Positions 37,227-47,768 are shown, numbered from the stretch's first letter. The stretch is DNA of 64,000 nt from Azospirillum fermentarium (GCF_025961205.1 NZ_JAOQNH010000002.1:457501-521500), one strand, 5' to 3'. A program made the numbers and translations. The notes: a model not told the origin generated them from the sequence alone.

Positions 37227-37531
37227 CGTCTCCAAAATCCCGTGCCCGGAAAGGGGCTGGGACAATGGAAGCGCGGAATGTCAGCCGAGGGAAGGTCTCG
37301 GGCACCGCTGTGCGGTGAATGGGATACCGTTGCGTAGAAAAGGGACGGCGTATTTGGAAGCGAAAGTGGCTGAACAGATCCCATAAGCACACAGATGACT
37401 TCGAATCTTCTCCATCTGCCACTTGCATAATGAATACCTAAACCGTTGCGTTTTTAACGCAAGCCTGAGAAGCATAGAGAAGTGACGCACAATGTTAAGA
37501 CTAAACACTATCCGAAAATGGTAACCATAAG
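37227..37531. other. Spacer with no recognisable gene
   Basis: About 305 bases between the recombinase block and the end of the PglZ operon. Moderately AT-rich, with no convincing coding frame, tRNA or inverted repeat on either strand. It probably marks the junction of two independently acquired segments. Confidence 0.5.
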
Positions 37532-40300
37532 CTAAGTAATCTCAACATAGCCAATGAGTTCTGCAGAGTAGCTTCCATCTCCAGCTGCGGTGCCCTTATG
37601 CTTGAGCTCCCGTTGAAGGGACGGCTCGACGGTCTTGCTGAAGATGCTGATCCGCTCATCCTCGCCCAGGAAAGGTCGAGAGGGCGACAACCTGAGCACC
37701 TGATCAACCTGGCGCTCAATTGCAGGAAGCCTTGTCCCCTCAGGGCTGACCGCGATGGATTGTATGGTTGTCCGTTTTTCACCTTGACCGTTGGTCGCTT
37801 CCACAAGCCACAACGAGAGGATGGCTGGTTCAATTCCATTTCCCTCAAGGGCTACTCCGAGAAAATTCGGATTGAGCGAACGCCACCTGCCCAGTTCCTC
37901 CTGGACCGCTGGATGATCAAGCCCCAGGAGATCGCACGTTTCGGAGGAAGTTGCGACATCGCGGTTTAGAGTAAATCGAATGCGGCGGGCACCATCGACC
38001 GTAAGTAAATCGATAGTCTCTGCATCAACCTTCGAGATCCTTAGATTCCGGTCCGCCATGGCCACCGACAAGAAATCAACCAACCGCTCCAAACCCGTGG
38101 AAACATCGGAGAACGGCTTGTAATCATCCAGACTGAAGCCTTCGAGATCTTGGAAGAGATCAAATACTACCTCCCGTGCCTCGCGTGCGTTTGCCAAGGC
38201 CGCCTCAAGTTCAACTGCGGTCCGTTTCAGCTCTGGGTCACCCAGAGCCTCTTGGTAAAGCCGGTCGTAGTTCAATCGCTCTGACAGCTGCCCAAGTATC
38301 TGAGAACGCAGATCTTCTGCGACGTTGCCTTGCTCGTCGACTTTCCCGAGCGTTCTCGCGATTTCCGTAAGCTTGTCGTCAAGCAGAAGAAAAATGCGCC
38401 CTTCGATCGTATCTGAAAGGACCAAGTTGTAGACTTGCGCGGTGTGCGCTTGACCATATCGATGAATTCGACCGATCCGCTGTTCCATATCCATTGGATT
38501 CCAGGGCAGGTCAAAATTGAAAAGGATGCGTGCGAACTGCAGATTGATGCCCTCGCGGCCTGCTGCGGTGCAGACCATTACACGCGGCCCATCCTTCAAC
38601 TTGAAGCGGCGTTCAGCAGCGGCTTTGGCGCCGTGATCACCGCCACGGAGAACTACGACGCCTTGACCGGGATATGTCGCCTCGATTTCACGGGCCAAGA
38701 GGTCCACTGTCCCCAAATACGTGGCAAAGATCACAATCTTTTCGTTGGGATTTTGACGCCACAAGGTACCAAGGCCGTCGAGTAGCTTCTGCACCTTGGT
38801 TTCACGCTGCACCGGAAAAACCGAGAGCAAGTCTGCAATTCGCAACCGCTCTTCCGGTAGATGCAGGTCGATCGCTGCCGAGGCGACATCCTCCATATGA
38901 GAAGACGCAAATTCCGAGCCATAAGGATCGGACGCCATCTCCAGCGCTTCCTCGTCCAACTTCTTTGCGAGCCTATATTTTAGGTCGGCCATTATCCGGT
39001 CGACTTCACTTTTCCCGATCGGATCCCTTTCAAGCCCCCATTCGGCATGAATCAGCTCCCGCGCTTCATCGAACAGTCGCTCGCGACCTTCAATATCAAG
39101 CTCCTTGTCCCGCAGAAGCGCCTCTTGCAGGGTGAGCATGAGCATACGTCGCTTGAGTGTCCGCCTCACGGCAGCGAAGCTGGACGCTGCGATCTTTTGG
39201 AAGATCGCCATGAGAAAGCCCAAGGCTCGCCCTTGGTTTCCTTTTCGTTTGGCCAGGTCGAAACCTTCTTCGAGGTATTCGCGCAGCCGCTCATAAAAGC
39301 GTCGCTCTTCGTCACCCATCAGGAAGGATTCTGTATGTACCCACCGGCGTGCGAAAAGCGGATCTCCATCCGGGCGGCAAGCATCCGCCTTGGTCCGTCG
39401 GAACATCACGGTATTCAAGCGATGTCGATTTTCCAACATCTCCTCAGGGCTGCCGAAGAGCGTGGGATTTAACAGTTGGACGAGCATCCAGAACTGGAAG
39501 TGGTTTCCTTGATGTGGCGTCGCGGAGAGGAGAAGGAGGTCTCGCGTGTGACCTTTCAAAGCCTCGCCGAGTTTGTAGTTTTCCGTCTTCCGAACTTTCC
39601 CTCCCGTTCGGTAGGCGGTCAGGTGGTGCGCCTCGTCAAAGACAACAAGATCCCAATGTGGAGCTTCCAACAGGCGTTTGATGCGCGCTGGCCGCTTCAA
39701 CGTGTCGATGCTGGCAATGAGCCGGTCATGTTTCGCGAAAGCGTTAGTCTTGCGGTCGGTGATATCGCCTTCCGACCCAAAGACCTCGAAGTCCAGGTTG
39801 AAGACTTCGTTCAGCTCCCGGTGCCAGTTGTTCACGAGGCCCGCAGGCACAACCATCAGGGCACGATCAAGCTCACCGCGGCTTGCCAATTCGCGGAGCA
39901 CGAGCGCGGTTTCGATTGTCTTTCCGAGACCGACTTCGTCGGCGATAAGAAATCGACGAGGCGAGGCTGTTGCGATGCGATGTGTCAGAACGACCTGGTG
40001 GGGCAGAAGGTCGATCCGCGCGGACGTGAGCGCGGACGCGCTCTCCATCACGGGCAGTGCGTGAGCCTCGTAGGATAGCCAGACGGATCGTGCCCGCTCG
40101 GCGGTTCCCTCTACTGATCGCAGAATGCGCTCGGTGCGCGACAGCTCCTTCTGAACGCTGGCGATCGGAACGCGGCGCTCTCCGATACTGAAGAATGCAC
40201 GGAGGTAGCCGTCGCGCGGTGCTTCAAGCACAACGCCGGCGCCGAAATCGAGATGGGTGATCCGCTCACCGGGGCCGAAGGTGGTCTGTTCCATCTGCAC
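37532..40300 (-). CDS. SNF2/RapA-type helicase of PglZ operon
   Basis: 922 residues (GTG at 40300, or ATG two codons later). Superfamily 2 SNF2-like motor: LLPHQVVLTHRI, Walker A ADEVGLGKTIE (about 130-140), FDEAHHL (about 218), LLLSATPHQG. The second lobe has VIFATYLGTVDLL, VMVCTAAGREGINLQFA and GRIHRYGQAHTAQVYNLV. The C-terminal 250 residues are specific to this family. Similar helicases occur as DrmD in DISARM and BrxHII-like proteins in BREX (family knowledge). Last gene of the operon; two bases separate it from the previous gene, so it is translated with it. Confidence 0.88.
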   Translation of the reverse strand: MQMEQTTFGPGERITHLDFGAGVVLEAPRDGYLRAFFSIGERRVPIASVQKELSRTERILRSVEGTAERARSVWLSYEAHALPVMESASALTSARIDLLPHQVVLTHRIATASPRRFLIADEVGLGKTIETALVLRELASRGELDRALMVVPAGLVNNWHRELNEVFNLDFEVFGSEGDITDRKTNAFAKHDRLIASIDTLKRPARIKRLLEAPHWDLVVFDEAHHLTAYRTGGKVRKTENYKLGEALKGHTRDLLLLSATPHQGNHFQFWMLVQLLNPTLFGSPEEMLENRHRLNTVMFRRTKADACRPDGDPLFARRWVHTESFLMGDEERRFYERLREYLEEGFDLAKRKGNQGRALGFLMAIFQKIAASSFAAVRRTLKRRMLMLTLQEALLRDKELDIEGRERLFDEARELIHAEWGLERDPIGKSEVDRIMADLKYRLAKKLDEEALEMASDPYGSEFASSHMEDVASAAIDLHLPEERLRIADLLSVFPVQRETKVQKLLDGLGTLWRQNPNEKIVIFATYLGTVDLLAREIEATYPGQGVVVLRGGDHGAKAAAERRFKLKDGPRVMVCTAAGREGINLQFARILFNFDLPWNPMDMEQRIGRIHRYGQAHTAQVYNLVLSDTIEGRIFLLLDDKLTEIARTLGKVDEQGNVAEDLRSQILGQLSERLNYDRLYQEALGDPELKRTAVELEAALANAREAREVVFDLFQDLEGFSLDDYKPFSDVSTGLERLVDFLSVAMADRNLRISKVDAETIDLLTVDGARRIRFTLNRDVATSSETCDLLGLDHPAVQEELGRWRSLNPNFLGVALEGNGIEPAILSLWLVEATNGQGEKRTTIQSIAVSPEGTRLPAIERQVDQVLRLSPSRPFLGEDERISIFSKTVEPSLQRELKHKGTAAGDGSYSAELIGYVEIT

Positions 40301-40302
40301 GA

Positions 40303-40803
40303 TCAGGTGATCCTCAAATGGAACAGGCCCACCGATTTACCGCCCTGCGCAAGAATGATCTCTTGCGGATACTCCCAGGCTTCTCCCCACAAGACCCGTC
40401 CGAAATCGATAGTCTCGCTGGAAAACGGCGCAGAGCACCGCCACCGCACGGCATCGGTCGCAAGGTCGATGGGCATTCGCCTCTGGCCGTTTGGAAGCCA
40501 GAACACCAGCGATGCCTGACCATCGTAGAAATCCTGGAAGGAGAGGATCGCTGATTTCAGGGCTCCGCCAAGCCAGGCATCGGCGTCCGCCGGCGACAGA
40601 AGGTCGAGGCAGGCATCGAGGCCCGCCACGACCAATGTGTCACCGCCGTTGCTCGGCAGTTCGTCCGGCCACGATTTGGTGGCAAGCATCAGCTGGCGCA
40701 GGCTGTAGACCTCGCTCGCCCGCGCAACCTTCGCGAAGGCGTCGTCGTCCCAAATCCAGCTGACGCCCCGACGTTGCCAGACGCTGTCGAGCACCTGTTT
40801 CAT
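40303..40803 (-). CDS. Small unknown protein of PglZ operon
   Basis: 166 residues from the ATG at 40803 (MKQVLDSVWQRRGVSWIWDD to SVGLFHLRIT). It begins two bases after the methyltransferase stop and ends two bases before the helicase start, so it is a fixed member of the operon. TLVVAGLDACLDLLSPADAD and FQDFYDGQASLVFWLPNGQR suggest an alpha/beta fold recalling the small BrxF-like subunit of some BREX loci, but there is no P-loop. Family unassigned. Confidence 0.65.
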   Translation of the reverse strand: MKQVLDSVWQRRGVSWIWDDDAFAKVARASEVYSLRQLMLATKSWPDELPSNGGDTLVVAGLDACLDLLSPADADAWLGGALKSAILSFQDFYDGQASLVFWLPNGQRRMPIDLATDAVRWRCSAPFSSETIDFGRVLWGEAWEYPQEIILAQGGKSVGLFHLRIT

Positions 40804-40805
40804 GC

Positions 40806-43800
40806 TCAATCCTCCAAGAAGAACGACAGCTGCTGGACCTGCTCTTTGTTGCTGGCAGCCCAGTTGTTGTAAATGCTCAGTGCCCGCGAGGCCGCGTTGC
40901 GCATCTGCTGCGTCTGACCCCGCTTGCTCATCCATTCGAGAAGGCTCTTCAGCGCCGCGTGGGGCTTGAAGTTCTCGTTCTTTAGCGTGTCCGCCGCGTT
41001 GATCCCGCTGCCGTCATAACAGGCCCCCATCAGAACGAAGGTTTGGTCCAGGTCGGCCGACAGTTTGCGCCGGTGTCGTCCCTGCCAATCCTGTGCGATC
41101 GCGAGCGGGTCGTTGAGGTAGAACACCTTTTTCTCTTCGCGAGCCCAGCCGCGGCTTACGAATTCATCCGGGGCGATCCCCGAGCCGCGCAGCATCTTCT
41201 GCATCTGGTCGCGCGCGAGCTCGGTCTTGCCATCGAAGATGCGCAGGAACTGACGGGTGATCGGCTCTGCGGTCACCGGCGGTGGCTCGGAGGCCTTGTT
41301 GGCATCTTCGTCGATCAGCTGGTTGATGCCGACGAGGGCATCCTTGACCGAAATCGGCCGGCCTTCGTCGACATAAACCTTCCCGTAGTGCTGCGAGAAG
41401 TATTCGAGCGCCTTACCGCGCCGAATGACCTGGATGTCGGCTTCTGGAAGACCCCGCTGGGCGTGATTTTCCAGCAGGCCTTGCAGCTGACGAACGTCAG
41501 CCAGAACCTCTCGGCGCATACGGGCCCAGCTGACGGCCTTCGGTTCATGAATGCGTTTCCGGCACACGTGCACGATGTCGTATTCGATGGTCTTGGAGCC
41601 AAACTCTCCTTCGCCCTTCGTTTCGTCCGAGCGGATTGGATAGGTCGCCTCGAGATAGAAACCGGCGTCGAAGAGCGATTCCAACACCGATACCCACGGA
41701 GCGTCTTCACTATGGTGGAAGGTGAATGCCAGTACTCCGCCGGGTTTTAGGACACGATGAGCCTCGCGCCAGCAGCCGGTCAGCAAGCGCTGGTAAAATC
41801 CATCCGGGTCGTCGGGCTCACGCGCTTTGTTGGACACGGCCTCCATTGATTTCGGTGTGTATTCCGGGCCGAAGTACTCTGGGTACTTCGCCTTCAGCGG
41901 GAGGCGGAGCCAAACGTAGAAGAAGTCCGCAAGTTCGGAATAATGAAGCAGGCCACCGAAGGGAGGATCGGTAATCACCAGATCTATTGATTGGTCACCA
42001 AACTGGTTCAGTTCCGTCGAAGATCCCTGGAATATCTCCGTTTCTTGCACAGCGTCTCCGGGGAAAACTTTTTCGCTTTTTCCCGAAATCTCAGCGGCAA
42101 GCGAGGGGTGAGTAACGGCAAGCGTGTCGGCACTCACCGGATCCCAAGGGTGTTGAGACCATTCTTCACCGGACTCAATAACTTCTGAGCACGAAACCCA
42201 ATTCCCTCGCCCAAGTGAGCTAAAGACGCAGTTTTCGATGATATTTGCTTTGGGATGATAGTTATTGTTGCTCATGTGGGGGACAAGTTTGTCATACCCA
42301 ACATCCCAGAAACAAAACATATTCTGGTTGCGGAGATACTGCTGGAACGCACCAAGAACATACTCTCGCGTTGCCCAGCTGTAGTCACCCGTTTCCACGA
42401 TAGACTTGAGGATCTGCGACAACACGAGAAGCTGCCGTGGATTAAACATGGTCCACCAATGCGTGAACCCATAGTTCGTGCGAATATCGCTGTTTGCGAT
42501 GGCCGTCATGAAGCCATACGGAACCTCGGAACGGGGCCAATAGTCAGCTAGATCGCTGTCCTTTCGCTGCTCCCACTCCTCGATTGCAGCGCTGTATTGG
42601 TCTGCCAGCTGTTCGTCGAAGGGGGCAAAGAAGCGGCCGCGATAGGGCGCTCCGGAATCTCCGCGCTTGGGCGCGAGCCCCTGGATGCCATATCCTGCGA
42701 CCTGTCCGCCTTTCTTGGAATCGCGGATCGAATTCATTACATCCTGCTGCGAACCACATGATGCACAGGTGAAGGTGGACCGCTTCGGAACCGTGCCGCC
42801 TTCCTTGCCGGTCGGGAAGGTCACCTTGGTCTCGGGACAAGTGACCGTGTCCGGCAGCTTGCCGCGTACCTCCAGCAGCCGAATATGGCTCGCCCGCTCG
42901 GAATTCCAAGCACGGGTTGATGCCGCGTCGTCCTGCGGTGCTCCGCCAAATTCACTGCCATCCGGGGCAGTTTTCGGGCTGCCAGCCAGCCATTCAGGAT
43001 GGACCAAGAGCGTGAGATCGACCTTCTTGTTTTTGCCCTTGTTGAGCTTCACTATTTCGGTGTGGCCGCAATGGGGGCAGATGACCCGGCCTTTCCGATC
43101 GAGGATCGAATAGGGCTTTTCGTCGGGCGCGACATAAAGCGGAACGTCGGGCGCCATTCGCGCCTCGGCGTCCTCGATCTCGAAGCGCTCACTGCATGAC
43201 GGGCATTTGTGCGCCCAATGCTTCACGGTCAGCGTTTTCACCGCCATCACCGGATTGGTCATGATCGGCGTGCGGTGACCGCAACCTGTTACCTGGCAGG
43301 GCCCGTGCTTCGCCCAGAAGGTATAGATGATCTCGGGCCCGTCGTAGGCGTAGTCTTTCCGCTCCTCAGGCTTCAGGGCCAACGGATCGAAATCCGCGCC
43401 CATCACCTTGCCCGAGGGTTTGTGCGTCCAGGTGCCTTTCTCGCCGTTCGGGCCATCGCAGTAGTAGAACGGCATGATCTGCGGTTTCACCTCGGCCTCG
43501 ATATCGGCCAGGAGGCGCCTCACCTCATCGAGATCAACATCGGCCAGTTCCTGCTTCACCACGAACCATGCGACCGGGTTCAAGTCGTTGCCAGACATCT
43601 GCATGCCGAGTCGCGATCCTTCGACCAGCGTCGTGCCGCCGCCCATGAAGATGTCGGCCACCTTCAGGTGCTTGAAGGCGCCTTTCTTCTGGTGGTTGGC
43701 GTAGTAGTTGTCCCAGACCAGCTTCGCTGCATGAGAGGGATCCTCGGGCGCCTTGGTCGCCGCCGAGATCAGCATGGAGCGGAACACGCTGGACCGCCGC

Positions 43801-44012
43801 CGGGCCCACCATTTCGACATCTGGTAGATCGGTTTGCCCGCGTTACCTTCAATCACGGCGACCTGGTTCACGGGCAGGATCGGGAAATCCACCTCGAGGC
43901 AGGTCTTGGGGCGGTTCGGATCGCTGAAATCGACGGTTTCCATGGCGACGGCTTTGCCGGCACCAACCGCACGCGCGACCTCTTGGGCAATCTGTTCTTT
44001 CTTGGTCGCCAT
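40806..44012 (-). CDS. DUF1156-type adenine-specific DNA methyltransferase
   Basis: 1068 residues. The DUF1156 start is recognisable (PIYQMSKWWARRRSSVFRSM), followed by a SAM-binding region (VADIFMGGGTTLVEGSRLGM, NDLNPVAW) and catalytic motif IV TDPPFGGLLHYSELADFFYV at about 680-700. Two zinc-ribbon-like Cys clusters (HKCPSCSERFE and ICPHCGHTEIV, then FTCASCGSQQDV) lie between them. In PglX-like systems the methylase marks self DNA while the other subunits act on unmodified phage DNA (family knowledge; inferred here). The upstream PglZ gene ends 13 bases before the ATG. Confidence 0.85.
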   Translation of the reverse strand: MATKKEQIAQEVARAVGAGKAVAMETVDFSDPNRPKTCLEVDFPILPVNQVAVIEGNAGKPIYQMSKWWARRRSSVFRSMLISAATKAPEDPSHAAKLVWDNYYANHQKKGAFKHLKVADIFMGGGTTLVEGSRLGMQMSGNDLNPVAWFVVKQELADVDLDEVRRLLADIEAEVKPQIMPFYYCDGPNGEKGTWTHKPSGKVMGADFDPLALKPEERKDYAYDGPEIIYTFWAKHGPCQVTGCGHRTPIMTNPVMAVKTLTVKHWAHKCPSCSERFEIEDAEARMAPDVPLYVAPDEKPYSILDRKGRVICPHCGHTEIVKLNKGKNKKVDLTLLVHPEWLAGSPKTAPDGSEFGGAPQDDAASTRAWNSERASHIRLLEVRGKLPDTVTCPETKVTFPTGKEGGTVPKRSTFTCASCGSQQDVMNSIRDSKKGGQVAGYGIQGLAPKRGDSGAPYRGRFFAPFDEQLADQYSAAIEEWEQRKDSDLADYWPRSEVPYGFMTAIANSDIRTNYGFTHWWTMFNPRQLLVLSQILKSIVETGDYSWATREYVLGAFQQYLRNQNMFCFWDVGYDKLVPHMSNNNYHPKANIIENCVFSSLGRGNWVSCSEVIESGEEWSQHPWDPVSADTLAVTHPSLAAEISGKSEKVFPGDAVQETEIFQGSSTELNQFGDQSIDLVITDPPFGGLLHYSELADFFYVWLRLPLKAKYPEYFGPEYTPKSMEAVSNKAREPDDPDGFYQRLLTGCWREAHRVLKPGGVLAFTFHHSEDAPWVSVLESLFDAGFYLEATYPIRSDETKGEGEFGSKTIEYDIVHVCRKRIHEPKAVSWARMRREVLADVRQLQGLLENHAQRGLPEADIQVIRRGKALEYFSQHYGKVYVDEGRPISVKDALVGINQLIDEDANKASEPPPVTAEPITRQFLRIFDGKTELARDQMQKMLRGSGIAPDEFVSRGWAREEKKVFYLNDPLAIAQDWQGRHRRKLSADLDQTFVLMGACYDGSGINAADTLKNENFKPHAALKSLLEWMSKRGQTQQMRNAASRALSIYNNWAASNKEQVQQLSFFLED

Positions 44013-44025
44013 GGGCGTAAATTCC

Positions 44026-45015
44026 TTACTTCGTCAATTCAACAAACGGGCAGAGCATCTCGAACAGGGACAAGCCGCCATGCGCGAGGGTGGGGTAGCC
44101 GCCCTGGCTTTTCCATTTCCAACGCCCGACTGCGAGTAGGTGCTTGCCGTGCTGGCTATCCACCGAAAGGGCAACGGGCGGGACAAAGGGACCGGGATCG
44201 TGGTCGCCGGATAGAAGCCGTCCGCTCTTCAGCGCGCCCTTGAGGAAGGAGGCCTGTTCGTCCATCGCGTCGTAGAACAGCCCTGTGGCGGCATACCCAT
44301 GATCAGAGGTGATGACCAAACGACGACCGGTCGCGAGGCGCTCGACGAATTCCCAGAAATCGTCGCTGGTCAATTGTGTTGCGATATCGCGCGTAAGGAG
44401 ATCCAGACCCTGACCGGCACCGGCACCGTCGTGCAGCTTGCTATCGGGCCATTGGTGCCAAAATACCCAATTCGGCGAGGCATCGATCAGGCCGGCGCAA
44501 TCCTTCCAAGGCAGGTCAATCGTCTCGGTTCTGGCGGGCGCCAGCTTGTGGACGAGCCCACTGCCGTTGTTCTGAAGCTGGCTCCGGCTTCCGAAGCCTA
44601 GGGCTTTGGCAAAGGCATTCGTCTCCGACGGTATTTCCGCACCGTAGCCGGCAGCGGTGTGAACAACAAACCCGCGTGCCTTTGCGCCCTCGAGAAGCCA
44701 AGGCATTTCTCGCAGACTAAGCCCATCGAGAATCAAGACGGCCTTGGCGCTGTAAGGCGCGGACCACCATTCAACGATCTTCTCAGCATTGCGCGGGGCG
44801 GCGTTCCCAAAGGTTTGCCACAAACCCCATGCCGCCGACGACAGAAAGTGGTCGATCTCGCCGATGGCCCGATCCCGTCGGGTCACTTCTCCAGGCGCCT
44901 TTTCGGCATCTATTGGTGCTCCGCAGATCGACATGACGCGCTCGATGATCGTGGCCCAAGCCTCATCATCAGGAGCTGTCGTCAGGCCCGCAATCGCTTC
45001 CAAGTCCAACGCCAT
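44026..45015 (-). CDS. PglZ-domain protein (short form)
   Basis: 329 residues, much shorter than the usual BREX PglZ. The alkaline-phosphatase-like core is present: KAVLILDGLSLREMPWLL with the metal-binding Asp, and RLVITSDHGYAATGLFYDAM with Asp-His-Gly. Its ATG overlaps the stop of the DUF499 gene as TGATG, so the two are translationally coupled. In BREX, PglZ is essential for both modification and defence although its reaction is still unclear. Confidence 0.85.
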   Translation of the reverse strand: MALDLEAIAGLTTAPDDEAWATIIERVMSICGAPIDAEKAPGEVTRRDRAIGEIDHFLSSAAWGLWQTFGNAAPRNAEKIVEWWSAPYSAKAVLILDGLSLREMPWLLEGAKARGFVVHTAAGYGAEIPSETNAFAKALGFGSRSQLQNNGSGLVHKLAPARTETIDLPWKDCAGLIDASPNWVFWHQWPDSKLHDGAGAGQGLDLLTRDIATQLTSDDFWEFVERLATGRRLVITSDHGYAATGLFYDAMDEQASFLKGALKSGRLLSGDHDPGPFVPPVALSVDSQHGKHLLAVGRWKWKSQGGYPTLAHGGLSLFEMLCPFVELTK

Positions 45016-47768
45016 CAGTTGTCCTCCTTGTCGAGCGACAACTCGAACGTCATGCCATCAGGCAGTTTCTTGAGGAGTTCCTTCAGCTGCGCGCCAGTCG
45101 CAGCGTCCACCTTTATGGTGACGGCTTTCACAGGCGTTGCTGGACCAATTCCCCAACCTTCGAGTTTCCCGATAAGGTTGAGCGGCGAGGTCGCGGGTGC
45201 GGCAAAGGGCATACGAGGCGCGCCAGAGCTGGCACCACCACCGAAGATGCCGCCACCAGGTTGCGGCATCGGGTCCGGCGCGCCTGGTACTGATCCCGGG
45301 TTCTCGGACATTCCTCCGGGAGGCGCTGGCGTCGGCTCTGTGCCCCCGCCGAAGAGCCCGCAAGGGGGGGGCGTTCCCGGAGCTGGCTGTGGATTCGCCC
45401 CCCCGGTCGCTGGAACAGCAGACGGCGGCAAGATGAACACCTCGTCAAGCTGGCGTCCTGTGTACGAAAGCTTCGGCCGCAAGCGTCGCCACGCGGTCTC
45501 TTCGTCCTCGCCTGACTGGGCCTGCAGATACTCCATTCCTCGAAGGTTGATCGCGATCTTGCCTTTGGCACAGAGACGCAAGATCCGCTCTTTCATGGCC
45601 GTCTCGCCCAACCATGGGATACAATCCTGGCCTGCCGGGCGAGGCTCTTGCAGTTCCTTAAGTATCTTGCCGACCGAACTGTTATTGGTTGCGGCCTCAA
45701 GCACTAGGTGTTCAAAATCCTCAGGGACGAACAAGTCGTTCGTCATCGCGATTTCAATCGCTTCCGGAACCTTCGCTCCTTGCTCGCGAAGTGTCTCGAT
45801 ATGGAACTCGCATTTCGACGGGTCGCCAAAGTTCCAACTGTGCAGCACGGCAAAACGATCAAACCGCTTCTTGAGAATGTCCCGCAGCTCACCTTGGTAT
45901 TTCGACTGCAGTTTACGATACTCCGCATTCTGCGCGCCCCATTCCTGCGCCTTCATTTCCGCCCTAGCGAGGACAAGAAGGTCACGATCATAGAAAGCGT
46001 TCGAAGTCCCGTTCCGAGGGATCAGGAACCGAACCGTGTTCCGACGTTTCTGGAGGTGATCTTTGAGCCACCGCCCAAGGCGCTCATCAATGCGATCCGG
46101 CTCCTCGGGGAGCACCAAAATCGGTAGCCTGTCGTCCCAACGCTCGGGCTGTTCACTCTCGTCCAAGCCCGTCCAAGGGTCGTTCAGCCAATTGCGGGGC
46201 AACGCGATGACACGGAATGTCTTGGCGACTTCCTCGCTGCCACCGATGACGTAGCGGGTTTCCTTAGCGAGTTGAATGAGGTCCGATCCATCCGTGAAAA
46301 GCTTGTCATTTCTCGCGGAGGCCATGACTTTGGCCTGAGGGTTTTCCTCTTCCTTGAAGACGAGCCGCGCTCCATCTTGGTGGATATTGAAGCTGTTCTC
46401 GATGACCGTTGCGAGCTCAACCTGGAAAGCATTGTCATCGACTGGTTTTGCCCGCGTCAGGTCGATTTGCAGAACAGAAGGCTCTGCGCCGGCCATGTTT
46501 CCGACCGCTATTGACCGCAGCCACAGCGAGCCGATGATTTCCTGAAGATGTGGGACCTTCGAGGCGTGGTCTGGCACGGCTTCGGTTACAGAGGTGAGGT
46601 TGCGAAGGGCTTTGTCGCGTAGGGCGCGGTGTTGCTGATTGGCAACCGAGTCCAGAAGTGCTCCGATCCCGGATGCATCATCGTCGAGCCGAAAATCGGC
46701 AGCTGTCAAAACTGGAGCGTTCTCGCCGCTGCTCTTATGCAGGTTCGCCAAGATGCGGATGAGGTCGCGCGTCTCTTGGGCGTCTGTCGCCACAAGCACC
46801 TGATCCTCCAAGAGTTGCAAGAGGTGCGGCGCGAAGGGCCAGCATTCGACAAAGTCTCGCCGCTTCCTGTCCTGTTCGGAAGATGGCGTACCGAGCTGCC
46901 GAAAATATTCGTTGATGTGAACGTCGAGGGTGCTCTCGATTGCCGAGGAGCCGATCTGCAACCGGTTTTCAAACAGCCGATGGAGGAGCATGCGACGGCG
47001 ATCATGCTGGATCTTGTCCGGGCTACCGCCAGCACGGAAATCCACCTGAACGGGATTCACCCTGTGGATCTGCTGGTATGCGTCGCTTGTCCCGTTTCGA
47101 ACCGAAACCACGAGCACGAGGAGTTCGGGGTGCTCCTTTGCAATCTCAGAGAGGATCTGGATGAAGTTGAACGCCCAGTTTTTCCACGGATACTGTTTAG
47201 TGTTCGTGAGGCCGTCGAACCAGGTCTGAAACTCGTCGAGCAGCAGCATCGTCGGCGAATGCCGGAGCATCTCGAGGATGAGCTGGTCGGACGGAATGTC
47301 AGTCTTGCTGGCACCCATACCTTCCCACTTCCCCTTGATGTATGTGCCGTGTGGATGCCGTTCGAACAGAATGTCCCAGAGGAACTTATAGCGCTGACGA
47401 TGGAGACTTTCCCCGATGACGAGCATGCCATTCCGCAGCGGGATTTGACCGATCGCCGGGTCAGACAGGGTAGTGGACCAGCTCTTCAACCAATCTCCGG
47501 TTGAGGCAGGATCACTAACAGTGTGATAGAGAGCGGCCATAAGGTGTGACTTCCCGAGGCCGCGTTCACCAATGACAACAACCGGTCGACCTTGCTGGGG
47601 GCCGACGGCTTCGATGCCTTTCAATAAATCGAGCGTAGGGTACGTGATCTCAAGAAAGTCGCGGGCCGGCACTTGGGTCGCCCCCGTATTCGCATCGTTG
47701 GACAGCTCAATTGCCGTCCCTTTGAGGCGCCGCCCTTTGAACTCATCCCTCAGCTTCAAACCAAGCAT
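45015..47768 (-). CDS. DUF499-type AAA-like ATPase
   Basis: 917 residues. Walker A VVVIGERGLGKSHLMAALYH (about 63-80) and Walker B MLLLDEFQTWFDGL (about 158-170) define an ATPase of the DUF499/PglY-BrxC type. A proline/glycine-rich stretch (about 785-860, with GAPDPMPQPGGGIFGGGA) links to a short C-terminal beta domain (VKAVTIKVDAATGAQLKELL). BrxC-like ATPases form DNA-engaging rings with PglZ and the methylase. The stop of the WYL gene directly abuts this ATG. Confidence 0.85.
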   Translation of the reverse strand: MLGLKLRDEFKGRRLKGTAIELSNDANTGATQVPARDFLEITYPTLDLLKGIEAVGPQQGRPVVVIGERGLGKSHLMAALYHTVSDPASTGDWLKSWSTTLSDPAIGQIPLRNGMLVIGESLHRQRYKFLWDILFERHPHGTYIKGKWEGMGASKTDIPSDQLILEMLRHSPTMLLLDEFQTWFDGLTNTKQYPWKNWAFNFIQILSEIAKEHPELLVLVVSVRNGTSDAYQQIHRVNPVQVDFRAGGSPDKIQHDRRRMLLHRLFENRLQIGSSAIESTLDVHINEYFRQLGTPSSEQDRKRRDFVECWPFAPHLLQLLEDQVLVATDAQETRDLIRILANLHKSSGENAPVLTAADFRLDDDASGIGALLDSVANQQHRALRDKALRNLTSVTEAVPDHASKVPHLQEIIGSLWLRSIAVGNMAGAEPSVLQIDLTRAKPVDDNAFQVELATVIENSFNIHQDGARLVFKEEENPQAKVMASARNDKLFTDGSDLIQLAKETRYVIGGSEEVAKTFRVIALPRNWLNDPWTGLDESEQPERWDDRLPILVLPEEPDRIDERLGRWLKDHLQKRRNTVRFLIPRNGTSNAFYDRDLLVLARAEMKAQEWGAQNAEYRKLQSKYQGELRDILKKRFDRFAVLHSWNFGDPSKCEFHIETLREQGAKVPEAIEIAMTNDLFVPEDFEHLVLEAATNNSSVGKILKELQEPRPAGQDCIPWLGETAMKERILRLCAKGKIAINLRGMEYLQAQSGEDEETAWRRLRPKLSYTGRQLDEVFILPPSAVPATGGANPQPAPGTPPPCGLFGGGTEPTPAPPGGMSENPGSVPGAPDPMPQPGGGIFGGGASSGAPRMPFAAPATSPLNLIGKLEGWGIGPATPVKAVTIKVDAATGAQLKELLKKLPDGMTFELSLDKEDN

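Noticed and set aside
43209-44243. 344-codon plus-strand frame opposite the DUF1156 gene
   Set aside because: Overlaps two well-supported genes in antisense and has shadow-like composition.
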